Assembly (NCBI GenBank): GCA_963727535.1
Contig: CAVSGR010000005.1
Location: 124,001-188,000, forward strand
Source: RBG-16-34-14 sp963727535
Lineage (GTDB): Bacteria > Bacteroidota > Ignavibacteria > Ignavibacteriales > Ignavibacteriaceae
Length of the DNA: 64,000 nt
Direction: 5' to 3'
Each line of letters starts with the position of its first letter. Position 1 is the stretch's first letter. A model generated the notes under the pieces. That model ran no database searches. It was not told the origin of the DNA and saw nothing but the letters and a program-made list of their open reading frames with translations. Below, one piece after another: positions 36,204 through 44,909 of this stretch. The position numbers and the translations under genes are program-made.

Positions 36204-37748
36204 ATGAAAAACCTGGGTAGGCAAAAAATGAAACGATTTTTTTCGACTATATTTATGATATTATTTATGGCAGTTGCACAAGTGTTCCCGCAATCTAATT
36301 TAAGTTATCCTATTGTAGATACAAGACAGAAAAATTTTTACGATAATTATAGTGAAATTAATGCTCCAACTTCAGGTGAAGAATTTTATGGTCAGGACGC
36401 GCAATTCAATGGTAATCAGCCATCTTATACTGATAATGGTGACGGAACAATTACAGATAATGTAACAGGCTTAATGTGGCAGAAATCATTTATAACATTA
36501 AATTGGAGCGATAAGGAAGACAGCGCTGGAGCTGCAACTACAGGAGGTTACAGTGATTGGCGTGTCCCAACAATTAAAGAGTTATATTCTTTAATGGTTT
36601 TTACTGGAAATCAAGGCACTGGAGATCCTTCCTCATCAACACCGCCTTCGGATGCTGTCCCGTTTATCGATACAACATATTTTGATTTTGAATATGGACA
36701 AGTGGCTCGTTATATAGATGCTCAATATGTTACAAGCACTGTTTATACTTCAACAACAATGGATGGTAACGCAACTTTTTTCGGTGTTAACTTTGCTGAT
36801 GGAAGAATTAAAGGCTATCCACAAGTAAGGCCTTACGGTGTTCCATTTTATGCAAGATTTGTAAGAGGCAACATCGATTATGGTAAAAATAATTTTGTCG
36901 ATAACGGAAACAATACTGTTACTGATAAATCAACAGGTTTAATGTGGACAGAGTTTGACAGCGGAAACGAAGCATTTACTTCTCTTGTTTCAAATTACAC
37001 GAAAAGCGACGGTTCTTTAAACTGGGATGAAGCTCTGGATTTTGCAAATAAAATATCTTTTGCCGGTTATGATGATTGGAGACTGCCGAATGCCAAAGAA
37101 CTTCATAGTATTTTAGATTATACCCGTTCACCAGATGCAACAAATTCTCCGGCAATAAGTCCTATCTTTGAAACTTCCTCAATTGTAAATGAAGATGGCG
37201 AAGATGATTATCCGGCTTTCTGGACTTCCACAACATTTAACCCCGGTTCAGACGCTGTGGTTATTTTCTTTGGAAGAGCACTCGGTTACATAGACTTAGG
37301 TTCAGGCAGTCAGTTTTATGATGTTCACGGAGCCGGCGCACAAAGAACTGATCCCAAAATAGGCGAGCCTTCTTATGGATTCGGTCCACAAGGTGATACT
37401 AGAAGAGTTTATAATTATGTTCGACTTGTTAGGGATGTCGAACAAACTACCGGGCTAAATGATAAGAGCGAAATATCTCCGACTTCATATTCATTAAATC
37501 AGAATTATCCTAACCCGTTTAATCCTTCAACTACAATTTCATTTTCAATTCCTGTTAGTGGAGATACATCACTGAAAATTTATAATATAATCGGACAAGA
37601 AGTTGCTGAGTTAGTTAATGAAGAACTACCTGCCGGGAATTATTCATTTAAATGGGATGCAGAAGAGCAAACTTCCGGAGTTTATTTTTATAAATTAGAT
37701 GTTGCAGGTCAATCGTCAATAACACGTAAAATGGTCCTCCTACGTTAG
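36204..37748 (+). CDS. secreted DUF1566 (Lcl-domain) protein with T9SS sorting domain
   Basis: About 514 residues. A signal peptide ends near 'AVAQVFPQ'. Two repeats of the DUF1566 pattern follow: 'YTDNGDGTITDNVTGLMWQKSF...WRVPTIKELYSLM' and 'FVDNGNNTVTDKSTGLMWTEFDSG...DDWRLPNAKELHSIL'. The last 80 residues are the T9SS domain ('LNQNYPNPFNPSTTISFSIP' to 'RKMVLLR'). DUF1566 proteins are exported; the function is not established. ATG 36204 has GAGG 6 nt upstream; ATG 36228 is a possible later start. Confidence 0.85.
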   Translation: MKNLGRQKMKRFFSTIFMILFMAVAQVFPQSNLSYPIVDTRQKNFYDNYSEINAPTSGEEFYGQDAQFNGNQPSYTDNGDGTITDNVTGLMWQKSFITLNWSDKEDSAGAATTGGYSDWRVPTIKELYSLMVFTGNQGTGDPSSSTPPSDAVPFIDTTYFDFEYGQVARYIDAQYVTSTVYTSTTMDGNATFFGVNFADGRIKGYPQVRPYGVPFYARFVRGNIDYGKNNFVDNGNNTVTDKSTGLMWTEFDSGNEAFTSLVSNYTKSDGSLNWDEALDFANKISFAGYDDWRLPNAKELHSILDYTRSPDATNSPAISPIFETSSIVNEDGEDDYPAFWTSTTFNPGSDAVVIFFGRALGYIDLGSGSQFYDVHGAGAQRTDPKIGEPSYGFGPQGDTRRVYNYVRLVRDVEQTTGLNDKSEISPTSYSLNQNYPNPFNPSTTISFSIPVSGDTSLKIYNIIGQEVAELVNEELPAGNYSFKWDAEEQTSGVYFYKLDVAGQSSITRKMVLLR

Positions 37749-37792
37749 AATTTATTATCCGAAACTTCATTAAGCGAATTTTTTTGTAAAGT

Positions 37793-37822
37793 AGTAGGGA
37801 CACTCGATCGAGTGTCCCTACT
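37793..37822. repeat. palindromic repeat copy 5 (GATC centre)
   Basis: A perfect 30-bp palindrome with arm AGTAGGGACACTC and centre GATC, about 44 nt after the DUF1566 gene and upstream of dnaB. This copy is about 11 kb from the RAYT gene, so the family is dispersed. Confidence 0.92.
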
Positions 37823-37958
37823 GTAATTGCACACACCTCAAAATCTCTACAGACTATTAACTTGCTTAATGTCTTTTCACTTCCTATCTTTCCAGTAAGT
37901 TTTATGCTTAAATCAATGTTGATAATTTGTTGATAAATTATTCCTTTCAAAGAAATTA

Positions 37959-39393
37959 ATGGCAAATAATAGAAACGGCAACAACGGATACGAATTAGAT
38001 AAAATAATTCCGGCTGGTGTAAAGCCTCCTGCCGCACCTGAAATAGAAGCTTCTGTTCTTGGTGCAATGATGATCGAGAAAGAAGCTGTTGCAAAAGCAG
38101 TCGAGCTTTTAACTCCACCGGTATTTTATCTTAGGGCTCATCAATTAATTTTTGAAGCAATGGTTGCACTCTTTGAAGCAGGCGAAGCAGTAGATACTGT
38201 TACTGTATATGAAGAATTGAAAAAGAGGGAACAGGTTGAAGAAGTTGGAGGCGCTGTTTATTTAAGTAAAATTTCACAGAATATTTCTTCAGCCGCAAAT
38301 ATCGAGTACCACTCAAAAATACTTCTTGAAAAAGAAATTTTACGCGGGCTAATTTCGAGTTCTATTGAAATAGCAAAAACCGCTTATGATGGAACCGAAG
38401 ATGCATTCGATCTTCTCGATAGGGCGGAAAGAAGTATTTTCGAGATAACGGAATCTCATCTTAAAAAATCTTTTTCCGGAATGGACAGAGCTGTAAGAGA
38501 TGCACTCGAATATATTGAAGCTATTCATTCAAAAAGCAATGTCAAATTTTCCGTCCCAAGCTGGTTTTTATGAACTCGACGAAATGCTTGGCGGATTTCA
38601 AAAATCAGATTTAATAATCATTGCTGCAAGACCATCTATGGGAAAAACTGCATTTGCACTTTCACTTGCACGCAATGCAGCGATCGATCACAAGATTCCT
38701 GTTGGTATTTTTTCTCTTGAAATGTCCACGATGCAATTAATAATAAGATTGCTTTGTGCAGAAGGAAGACTCAATGCTCATCTTGTAAGGACAGGAAAAT
38801 TACCTCACGAAGAAGGAGTAAAACTCAGCAAGAATGCGCACAAACTTATTGAAGCTCCTATTTATGTTGATGATGCACCGGCTCAGACTATTCTTGAAAT
38901 AAGAGCGAAAGCAAGAAGGTTAAAGGTCGAAAAAAATATCGGGATGATTATAATAGATTATCTTCAGCTTATGCAGGGACCTTCGAAATCTGAAAGCCGT
39001 GAAAGAGAAATATCTTATATATCAAGATCATTAAAATCGCTTGCAAAAGAATTAAACATTCCTGTTATAGCACTTGCCCAGATGAATCGTGCAGTTGAAG
39101 CAAGAACAGATAAGCGCCCAATGCTTTCCGATTTACGTGAGTCCGGTTCAATCGAGCAGGATGCAGATGTTGTAACTTTTTTGTATCGCCCGGAATATTA
39201 TGGAATAAAAACTGATCACGAAGGAAATTCGCTCGAAGGAGTTACTGAGATCATAATTGGTAAACAAAGAAACGGACCAACCGGTGAAGTTAAACTCGCC
39301 TTTATAAAAGAATATGCCCGGTTTGAAAATCTTGCGCACGCAAGACAACTCGAGGAATATTCAATCGTTCCAACGGATGAAGACATCATTTAA
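37959..39393 (+). CDS. dnaB: replicative DNA helicase, interrupted by a frameshift
   Basis: Hexameric helicase that unwinds the replication fork. The N-terminal domain ('PPAAPEIEASVLGAMMIEKEAVAKAVELL', from residue 20) and the RecA-like core ('GFQKSDLIIIAARPSMGKTAFALSLARNAA', 'FSLEMSTMQL', 'MIIIDYLQLM', 'DLRESGSIEQDAD') are in two frames. The break is near 38562: removing one T there gives '...KFSVPSGFYELDEMLGG', the normal DnaB sequence, and a 477-residue protein of usual length. Since dnaB is essential, the simplest view is an extra base in the assembly. A programmed shift is possible but not needed. Confidence 0.93.
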
Positions 39394-40924
39394 AATTTCG
39401 GATTTCGGATTTTTGATTTCGGATTTACTGAACAAAGTCAAAACAGTTTTAATTTTCCCCATTTTTATTTTGGTTTGTCCAATTTTATACGGACAAATTT
39501 ATACTCAAAAAGATGTTGAGGTTTGTAATTCCAAATTTTCTTTAGCTGTTGATAAAAATCTTGCTGAAAAACCAATCGGAGATGTTATTGCAGAAATCGG
39601 AAAGAGTTTTATGGGAACGGACTATGAAGCTTTTGGAATTGAAAAAGAAGGTAACGAACAACTCGTTATAGATTTGACCGGATTAGACTGTACAACTTTT
39701 CTCGAAAATGCTTTGGTATTTGCTCGACTTATAAAAGAGGGAAGACATACTTTTAACGATTACCTTGCAGAACTTACTTTTTTAAGATACAGAGATGGTG
39801 TTGTAGATAAATATCCTTCGCGCCTTCATTATTTTTCTGATTGGATTTATGATAATGAAAAGAAAGGAATTGTAAAAGATATTACCAAAGAAATCGGGGG
39901 CAAGCCGGTAAAATTTGATGTTGATTTTATGTCGACACATCCCAAAAGTTATCTGCATCTTAGAGAAGATCCTGAATTTATTCCGATTATAAAATGTCAG
40001 GAAAAAGAAATTTCATCCCATACTTACTATTACATTCCAGAAGATAAAATCTTTTCTATTGAAGATAAAATTCACAACGGAGACTTGCTTGCATTTACAA
40101 CGAGTGTAAAAGGTTTGGATATCGGACACACCGGAATTGCAGTTAGAGAAAAAGATGGAAGAATTCATTTATTGCATGCCCCTAACGTTGGATATAAAGT
40201 GCAGATATCAGAAAAACCTTTAGCTGAATATGTAAAAAGTTTCAAGAGGCATACGGGAATTATAGTTTTAAGAGCTCTTGAGCCCGATGTTTTAGCTAAA
40301 AAAGATTTTCAACTTGAAGAAGGTGATTTAATTTTCCAGGATCTGGATTGTGGTCCCTTGTGTGATGCAATTGAAAAAGTAACGGGGGGATTCAATGGAG
40401 CTAATTTTTCTCATATTGGATTGGTTATTAAAGATTCGTCAAATCAATTTGTTATTCTCGAAGCAATTGGTGAAAAAGTACAAACTACATCTTTGGATAA
40501 ATTTCTCAACAGATCATTTGATGTGAATGGAAATCCTAAAGCAATTGTTGGTAGAATTAAGCCTGAGTATAAAGATATTATTTCTAAGTTTGTTGTGAAT
40601 GCAAAAACATATCTGGGTAAGCCTTATGATGATGTTTATGTAATGGATAATGATTCTTTTTATTGTTCCGAGTTGATTTATTTAGCGGCATTAAAAGCAA
40701 ATAACGGAACTCCTATTTTCTTTCTGAATCCGATGACATTTAAAGATCCTGATACCAGAGATTTTAATCCCGCATGGGTGGAGTATTATAGAAATCTTGG
40801 TGTTAAGATTCCTGAAGGAAAACCGGGAATAAATCCTGGAGGAATTTCTTTATCGGATAAAATTGATATTGTGCATATTTATGGATATCGCGAGAAACTG
40901 CTGTTTAAATGTTGTTTGGGGTAA
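39377..40924 (+). CDS. exported fusion of a DUF1460 domain and a YiiX-like NlpC/P60 hydrolase
   Basis: About 515 residues. The frame overlaps the end of dnaB; ATG 39377 or TTG 39413 are possible starts, the latter leaving a neat signal peptide ('VLIFPIFILVCPILYGQ'). The first domain is DUF1460-like, with the likely nucleophile in 'DLTGLDCTTFLENALVFARLIKEGRHTF' and His in 'IGHTGIAVREKDGRIHLLHAP'. The second is a permuted papain-like YiiX/C92 domain with 'EEGDLIFQDLDCGPLCDAIEKVTGG..FSHIGLVI' and 'SFYCSELIYLAAL'. Both belong to cysteine amidase families that act on peptidoglycan or similar amides. This protein therefore carries two candidate active sites. Confidence 0.82.
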   Translation: MKTSFKISDFGFLISDLLNKVKTVLIFPIFILVCPILYGQIYTQKDVEVCNSKFSLAVDKNLAEKPIGDVIAEIGKSFMGTDYEAFGIEKEGNEQLVIDLTGLDCTTFLENALVFARLIKEGRHTFNDYLAELTFLRYRDGVVDKYPSRLHYFSDWIYDNEKKGIVKDITKEIGGKPVKFDVDFMSTHPKSYLHLREDPEFIPIIKCQEKEISSHTYYYIPEDKIFSIEDKIHNGDLLAFTTSVKGLDIGHTGIAVREKDGRIHLLHAPNVGYKVQISEKPLAEYVKSFKRHTGIIVLRALEPDVLAKKDFQLEEGDLIFQDLDCGPLCDAIEKVTGGFNGANFSHIGLVIKDSSNQFVILEAIGEKVQTTSLDKFLNRSFDVNGNPKAIVGRIKPEYKDIISKFVVNAKTYLGKPYDDVYVMDNDSFYCSELIYLAALKANNGTPIFFLNPMTFKDPDTRDFNPAWVEYYRNLGVKIPEGKPGINPGGISLSDKIDIVHIYGYREKLLFKCCLG

Positions 40925-40965
40925 AATAGTGTAAATAATAAAAATGTCATAAAAGGAGAGGGGCA

Positions 40966-41028
40966 ATGACTAAATATGAAGAAACAAATTTGTGGCTAAA
41001 AATAGTACAAATGGCGGTACTCAATTAA
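40966..41028 (+). CDS. possible 20-residue peptide
   Basis: ATG 40966 is preceded by a strong AGGAGAGG site and reads 'MTKYEETNLWLKIVQMAVLN'. It lies in the convergent gap between the double hydrolase and endonuclease IV. No homology is apparent, so it may be a gene remnant. Confidence 0.25.
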   Translation: MTKYEETNLWLKIVQMAVLN

Positions 41029-41085
41029 TTGGTGGCATAGATTCTTATAAAATGGTTCTAACCAAAATGATATGTAAGCTAATAG

Positions 41086-41105
41086 CCCACGACAAAAGTC
41101 GTGGG
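41086..41105. terminator. hairpin between convergent genes (REP-like)
   Basis: CCCACGAC and GTCGTGGG form a perfect 8-bp stem around an AAAA loop, 16 nt from the endonuclease IV stop. With no U-tract it may be a repeat of a second palindromic family as well as, or instead of, a terminator. Confidence 0.65.
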
Positions 41106-41120
41106 ATAATCTTTAACTTA

Positions 41121-41984
41121 TTATTTAATTAGGCTCTTTAGAATTTTTATATTCTCTATATCTTCAAGCTGTTCTTTTCCTTTTGGTGTCTCAAGAATTT
41201 TTGGAATATGTTCTAGCCTTTTATCATTCATAATATTTTTAAAGCCTTCTTTTCCAATAAATCCCTTTCCAATATGTTCATGCCTATCAACTCGAGAAGC
41301 TAATGGTTTTTTACTGTCATTCATATGAAAGCATTTTAACAAATCGAGTCCGACTATATCATCAAATTCTTTAATTGTTTTTTCATATCCCTCCGTTGAT
41401 TTGATATCATAACCTGCTGCAAAAATATGAGCAGTATCAATGCAAACAGACATCCTTTCTTTTTCATCAACTAAATCAATCATTTCTCTTACTTGTTCAA
41501 ATCGATAACCTAAAGCTGTCCCTTGTCCGGCAGTAACTTCAATCATACTGCTGACTTTAAATCCTTTTGTTTTTTCGTGGGCAATGTTTAGTGACTCCGC
41601 AATCAATTTTATTCCTTCTTTTTCGCCAGCACCTCCATGTGCACCCGGATGAAAATTAAGATAAAGAATTCCAAGCTGTTCACATCTGTTTAATTCATCG
41701 ATGTAAGCTGCCCGGGATTTTCCCAGAATTTCAGGAGATGAAGCACAAAGATTTATCAAATAAGAATCGTGAACTACTGTAAACTTAATTCCTGAAGAAG
41801 CAAGTTTAGTTTTGAAATCGTTTATATCCTTTTCAGTAAAAGGTTTTTGGGCCCATCTATTATTATTTTTGCTAAATATCTGCATTGCAGTGAAACCGAG
41901 TTTTTCAGCGAGATCAACAGCTACAGCAACTCCACCGGAAGTTGAAGTATGTGCGCCGAGCAATAATTTTTCTTTATCTATCAT
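41121..41984 (-). CDS. nfo: endonuclease IV (AP endonuclease)
   Basis: A 287-residue zinc-dependent DNA repair enzyme that cuts at abasic sites. It shows 'LLLGAHTSTSGGVAVAVDLAEKLGFTAMQIFSKNNNRW' at the start, 'VHDSYLINL', 'NFHPGAHGGAGEKEG', 'VCIDTAHIFAAGYD' and 'HMNDSKKPLASRVDRHEHIGKGFIG', which hold the metal-binding His, Glu and Asp residues. Length is normal. Confidence 0.97.
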   Translation of the reverse strand: MIDKEKLLLGAHTSTSGGVAVAVDLAEKLGFTAMQIFSKNNNRWAQKPFTEKDINDFKTKLASSGIKFTVVHDSYLINLCASSPEILGKSRAAYIDELNRCEQLGILYLNFHPGAHGGAGEKEGIKLIAESLNIAHEKTKGFKVSSMIEVTAGQGTALGYRFEQVREMIDLVDEKERMSVCIDTAHIFAAGYDIKSTEGYEKTIKEFDDIVGLDLLKCFHMNDSKKPLASRVDRHEHIGKGFIGKEGFKNIMNDKRLEHIPKILETPKGKEQLEDIENIKILKSLIK

Positions 41985-42048
41985 TGTATCAATTTATTTA
42001 ATTTTGAATGCTAAATGTTGAATAGAATGACAATTAAAAATTCAAAAC

Positions 42049-42927
42049 TTAAAATTCAAAAATTTCGTTTATTGATTCTTCAACACTTTTAATTTTTATT
42101 CCATAAGATTGTAATTTCTCTGTATTCATAGAAACATCTGCAACCATTGGTAAGTCTTTAAATTCCTCCATAGAAATTTTTTCAATTAATGATTTATCAA
42201 AACCAGCTTTATTACAAAGCATTTCTCCCAACTCTACGCGTGAAAGTCTTTCTTTTCCGCCGGTATTAATTATTTCACCTTTTGTATCAGTTTTACAAAG
42301 ACTATTAATAATTCTTGAGGCTTCTAAAAGAGAAACCGGGGTTCTGAACTGGTCATAAAAAAGCTTTACTGTCTTATGGTTTTTTAAATCTTTATACATC
42401 TGTGAGAAATGATTTTTAGAATGATTCAGACCAAAACCAAACATCAATGCCATTCTTAAAATCAAGTAATTATCAAAAGTCTCTTGAATTTTAACTTCTC
42501 CCATTAGTTTTGTCTCGGCATAAATAGAAATTGGAATTAGTTTTCCTTCTTCTTTTAACATAGAACCGCGGTAGCCTGCGTAAACCAAATCAGTAGATGT
42601 ATAAATTAATTTAGCTTTATACTTTTCACACAACCCGGCGATCTTTTTAGTCGCATTAACGTTTACATCATACACAATTTTAGGATCAAGTTTATTCGCA
42701 TCATTTGGATTTGAAATAGAAGCTGTGTGTATTACAATATGCGGCAAGAAGTTTTCAAATTTTTTTTCAAGCTGCAATGTATTAGTAATATCAGCTTTAA
42801 CACTTTTAAAGTCTGTACAATTGCCAACATTTCTATTATATAAGGTAAGAATATCGTTATTCTTTGAAAGTTCAAGATTGAGATATTGTCCTAAAAGTCC
42901 GCTTCCGCCAGTTATTAAAATCTTCAT
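42049..42927 (-). CDS. RmlD-like NAD(P)-dependent sugar reductase
   Basis: A 292-residue extended SDR of the dTDP-4-dehydrorhamnose reductase type. It opens 'MKILITGGSGLLGQYLNLELSKNNDI' and has 'HTASISNPNDANKLDPKIVYDVNVNATKKIAGLCEKYKAKLIYTSTDLVYAG' and a catalytic 'YAETKLMGE' (YxxxK). With rfbB at 43.9 kb and the SLBB exporter at 44.9 kb, it suggests a surface-polysaccharide neighbourhood. The exact sugar is not predictable. Confidence 0.85.
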   Translation of the reverse strand: MKILITGGSGLLGQYLNLELSKNNDILTLYNRNVGNCTDFKSVKADITNTLQLEKKFENFLPHIVIHTASISNPNDANKLDPKIVYDVNVNATKKIAGLCEKYKAKLIYTSTDLVYAGYRGSMLKEEGKLIPISIYAETKLMGEVKIQETFDNYLILRMALMFGFGLNHSKNHFSQMYKDLKNHKTVKLFYDQFRTPVSLLEASRIINSLCKTDTKGEIINTGGKERLSRVELGEMLCNKAGFDKSLIEKISMEEFKDLPMVADVSMNTEKLQSYGIKIKSVEESINEIFEF

Positions 42928-43135
42928 TTACAAATTATTTTTTAACTTAATTTTATTGTTAATATATAATGAAAATCGAAGAATGTAAAAAAGTCCTCAA
43001 ATAATCTTTTAAGACAATAATTATTGACTTAACCGGGCGCATCCTTTTCAATAATTTACTGTCTTAGTGATGGCTGAATTCCTTTGCTTTTTGCAGGTGC
43101 CTTCGTAACTTTGTTGACTATTAATCACATTTATT

Positions 43136-43870
43136 ATGAAGTTAAGATCAATTGTTGCAATATTAATTTTAGTTACCACAACTACGTTATACGGTCAAAG
43201 CAGAAAATACTTTGATGCTCCTTTTGGCGGCGGCGGCGGTTATACTCCCGGCTGGTACTTTCCAAATCTTGATCCGTTAAATAAAGAACTAATCTCTATT
43301 GGCATGCCTAAGATTGGTGAGGGCGGTTTCTATTCATCCGGTGGCGCAGGATTTATTTATGTCGGATTTATAAATTATCTGAGAGTCGGAGGAATGGGTT
43401 TCGGAGGTTCTACATCGGAAATTTCTGCAAGAGATGTAAATGGTTTTACAAAAGAAGTCATTTACAACCTCAGCGGAGGAGGCGTTACTATTGAATATCA
43501 GCTTCCTTTTATAAGAAACATTGCCGTATCTCCCGGATTTGTATTTGGCGGGGGAGGTATCAGAATAGATTCTTATAATAATAACGGAAACTTTTCCTGG
43601 GAAAATAGCTGGAATGAACTTCAAAACCCGCCGACGCAAAACACAAATCGCTCGCTTCACAAAAGTTTTTTTATTTTTGCACCGACGCTTAACGTTGATA
43701 TTCCTCTTTACAGGTTTATTTCTTTCAGAATTGGAGCCGGCTACCAAATTACTTTCGGTGGTCATTGGAAAGTGGATAATGATCAGAATATTTCAAACGT
43801 TCCATCTGATCTTAATGGAAACACATTTTATATTCAGTCTGGGATATTTATAGGATTCTTCTCATTTTAA
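43136..43870 (+). CDS. exported glycine-rich protein of unknown function
   Basis: A 244-residue protein with signal peptide ('TTTLYGQ', about residue 21). The mature part begins 'SRKYFDAPFGGGGGYTPGWYFPNLDPLN' and continues with alternating Gly-rich and hydrophobic strands, as in small outer-membrane beta-barrels. I do not recognise a family. rfbB starts 12 nt after the stop and is probably co-transcribed. Confidence 0.7.
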   Translation: MKLRSIVAILILVTTTTLYGQSRKYFDAPFGGGGGYTPGWYFPNLDPLNKELISIGMPKIGEGGFYSSGGAGFIYVGFINYLRVGGMGFGGSTSEISARDVNGFTKEVIYNLSGGGVTIEYQLPFIRNIAVSPGFVFGGGGIRIDSYNNNGNFSWENSWNELQNPPTQNTNRSLHKSFFIFAPTLNVDIPLYRFISFRIGAGYQITFGGHWKVDNDQNISNVPSDLNGNTFYIQSGIFIGFFSF

Positions 43871-43882
43871 AATGAAAACCGA

Positions 43883-44893
43883 ATGAAAAATATTCTTGTT
43901 ACAGGTGGCGCAGGATTTATCGGAAGTAATTTTATTAATTACATCCTTGACAAAAGAGATGATTATTTTATTGTTAATCTCGATAAGTTAACTTATGCAG
44001 GCAATCTTGAAAATTTAAAACCCTCTGAGAAGAAAAAGAATTATCGCTTTGTTAAAGGTGATATAGTTAATCACGAACTCGTTGACTACATATTTCGAAA
44101 ATTTGACATTAAATATGTTATTAACTTTGCGGCAGAAACTCATGTGGACAGAAGTATTTCAGGTTCTGAAATCTTTTACAGGACAAATGTTATTGGAACA
44201 AATGTTTTACTTGAGGTCTCAAGAAAATATAATGCAGAAAGATTTTTACAGATTTCAACTGATGAAGTTTATGGAAGTCTTGGAGCCGAAGGTCTCTTTA
44301 CAGAATCGACTTCATTATCTCCAAACAGCCCATATTCCTCGAGCAAAGCTGCAGCAGATATGATGTGCCAGGCTTTTTATCACACTTTCGGAATGCCTGT
44401 TTTAATTACAAGATGTTCGAACAATTATGGATCATACCAGTTCCCGGAAAAACTTATTCCACTAATGATATTAAATTGCTTAAGTGATAAAGAGCTTCCT
44501 GTTTACGGAGATGGAATGAATGTAAGAGATTGGATATACGTTATTGATCATAATAGGGCAGTGGAAACTGTTTTTGAAAAAGGAAAACCCGGTGAAGTTT
44601 ATAATATTGGTGCAGAAAACGAAATGCCAAATATTAAAATAATAGAGTTAATAATTGAACACTTAAGTAAATCAAAAGACTTAATAAAGTTTGTTAAGGA
44701 CAGACCAGGGCACGATAGACGTTATGCAATAAATGCAGGCAAAATAAAAAATGAACTGGGATGGAAACCGGATTTTTCTTTTGAACAGGCTATAAAAGAT
44801 ACAATCGACTGGTATATCAATAATAAAAAATGGTGGGGAAGAATAATTTCCGGTGAGTATCAACAATATTATAAAAAACAATATAGTTTATAA
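43883..44893 (+). CDS. rfbB: dTDP-glucose 4,6-dehydratase
   Basis: A 336-residue extended SDR that makes dTDP-4-keto-6-deoxyglucose. It shows 'ILVTGGAGFIGSNFINYIL', 'DKLTYAGNLENL', 'NFAAETHVDRSISG', 'STDEVYGSL', 'SPYSSSKAAADM' (YxxxK) and 'TRCSNNYGSYQFPEKLIPLMI'. The ending '...FEQAIKDTIDWYINNKKWW' is the usual C-terminus. It is followed after 16 nt by the SLBB export protein. Confidence 0.96.
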   Translation: MKNILVTGGAGFIGSNFINYILDKRDDYFIVNLDKLTYAGNLENLKPSEKKKNYRFVKGDIVNHELVDYIFRKFDIKYVINFAAETHVDRSISGSEIFYRTNVIGTNVLLEVSRKYNAERFLQISTDEVYGSLGAEGLFTESTSLSPNSPYSSSKAAADMMCQAFYHTFGMPVLITRCSNNYGSYQFPEKLIPLMILNCLSDKELPVYGDGMNVRDWIYVIDHNRAVETVFEKGKPGEVYNIGAENEMPNIKIIELIIEHLSKSKDLIKFVKDRPGHDRRYAINAGKIKNELGWKPDFSFEQAIKDTIDWYINNKKWWGRIISGEYQQYYKKQYSL

Positions 44894-44909
44894 CAATTAA
44901 TTTACGCTG

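Noticed and set aside
37648..38118. ORF on the minus strand covering palindrome copy 5
   Set aside because: It spans the ends of the DUF1566 and dnaB genes in antisense and shows no domain; the shared 'VGTLDRVS' peptide comes only from the palindrome.
37959..39393. Intein in dnaB as the reason for the split
   Set aside because: No insert is present; the two parts join after one base, so this is a simple frameshift.
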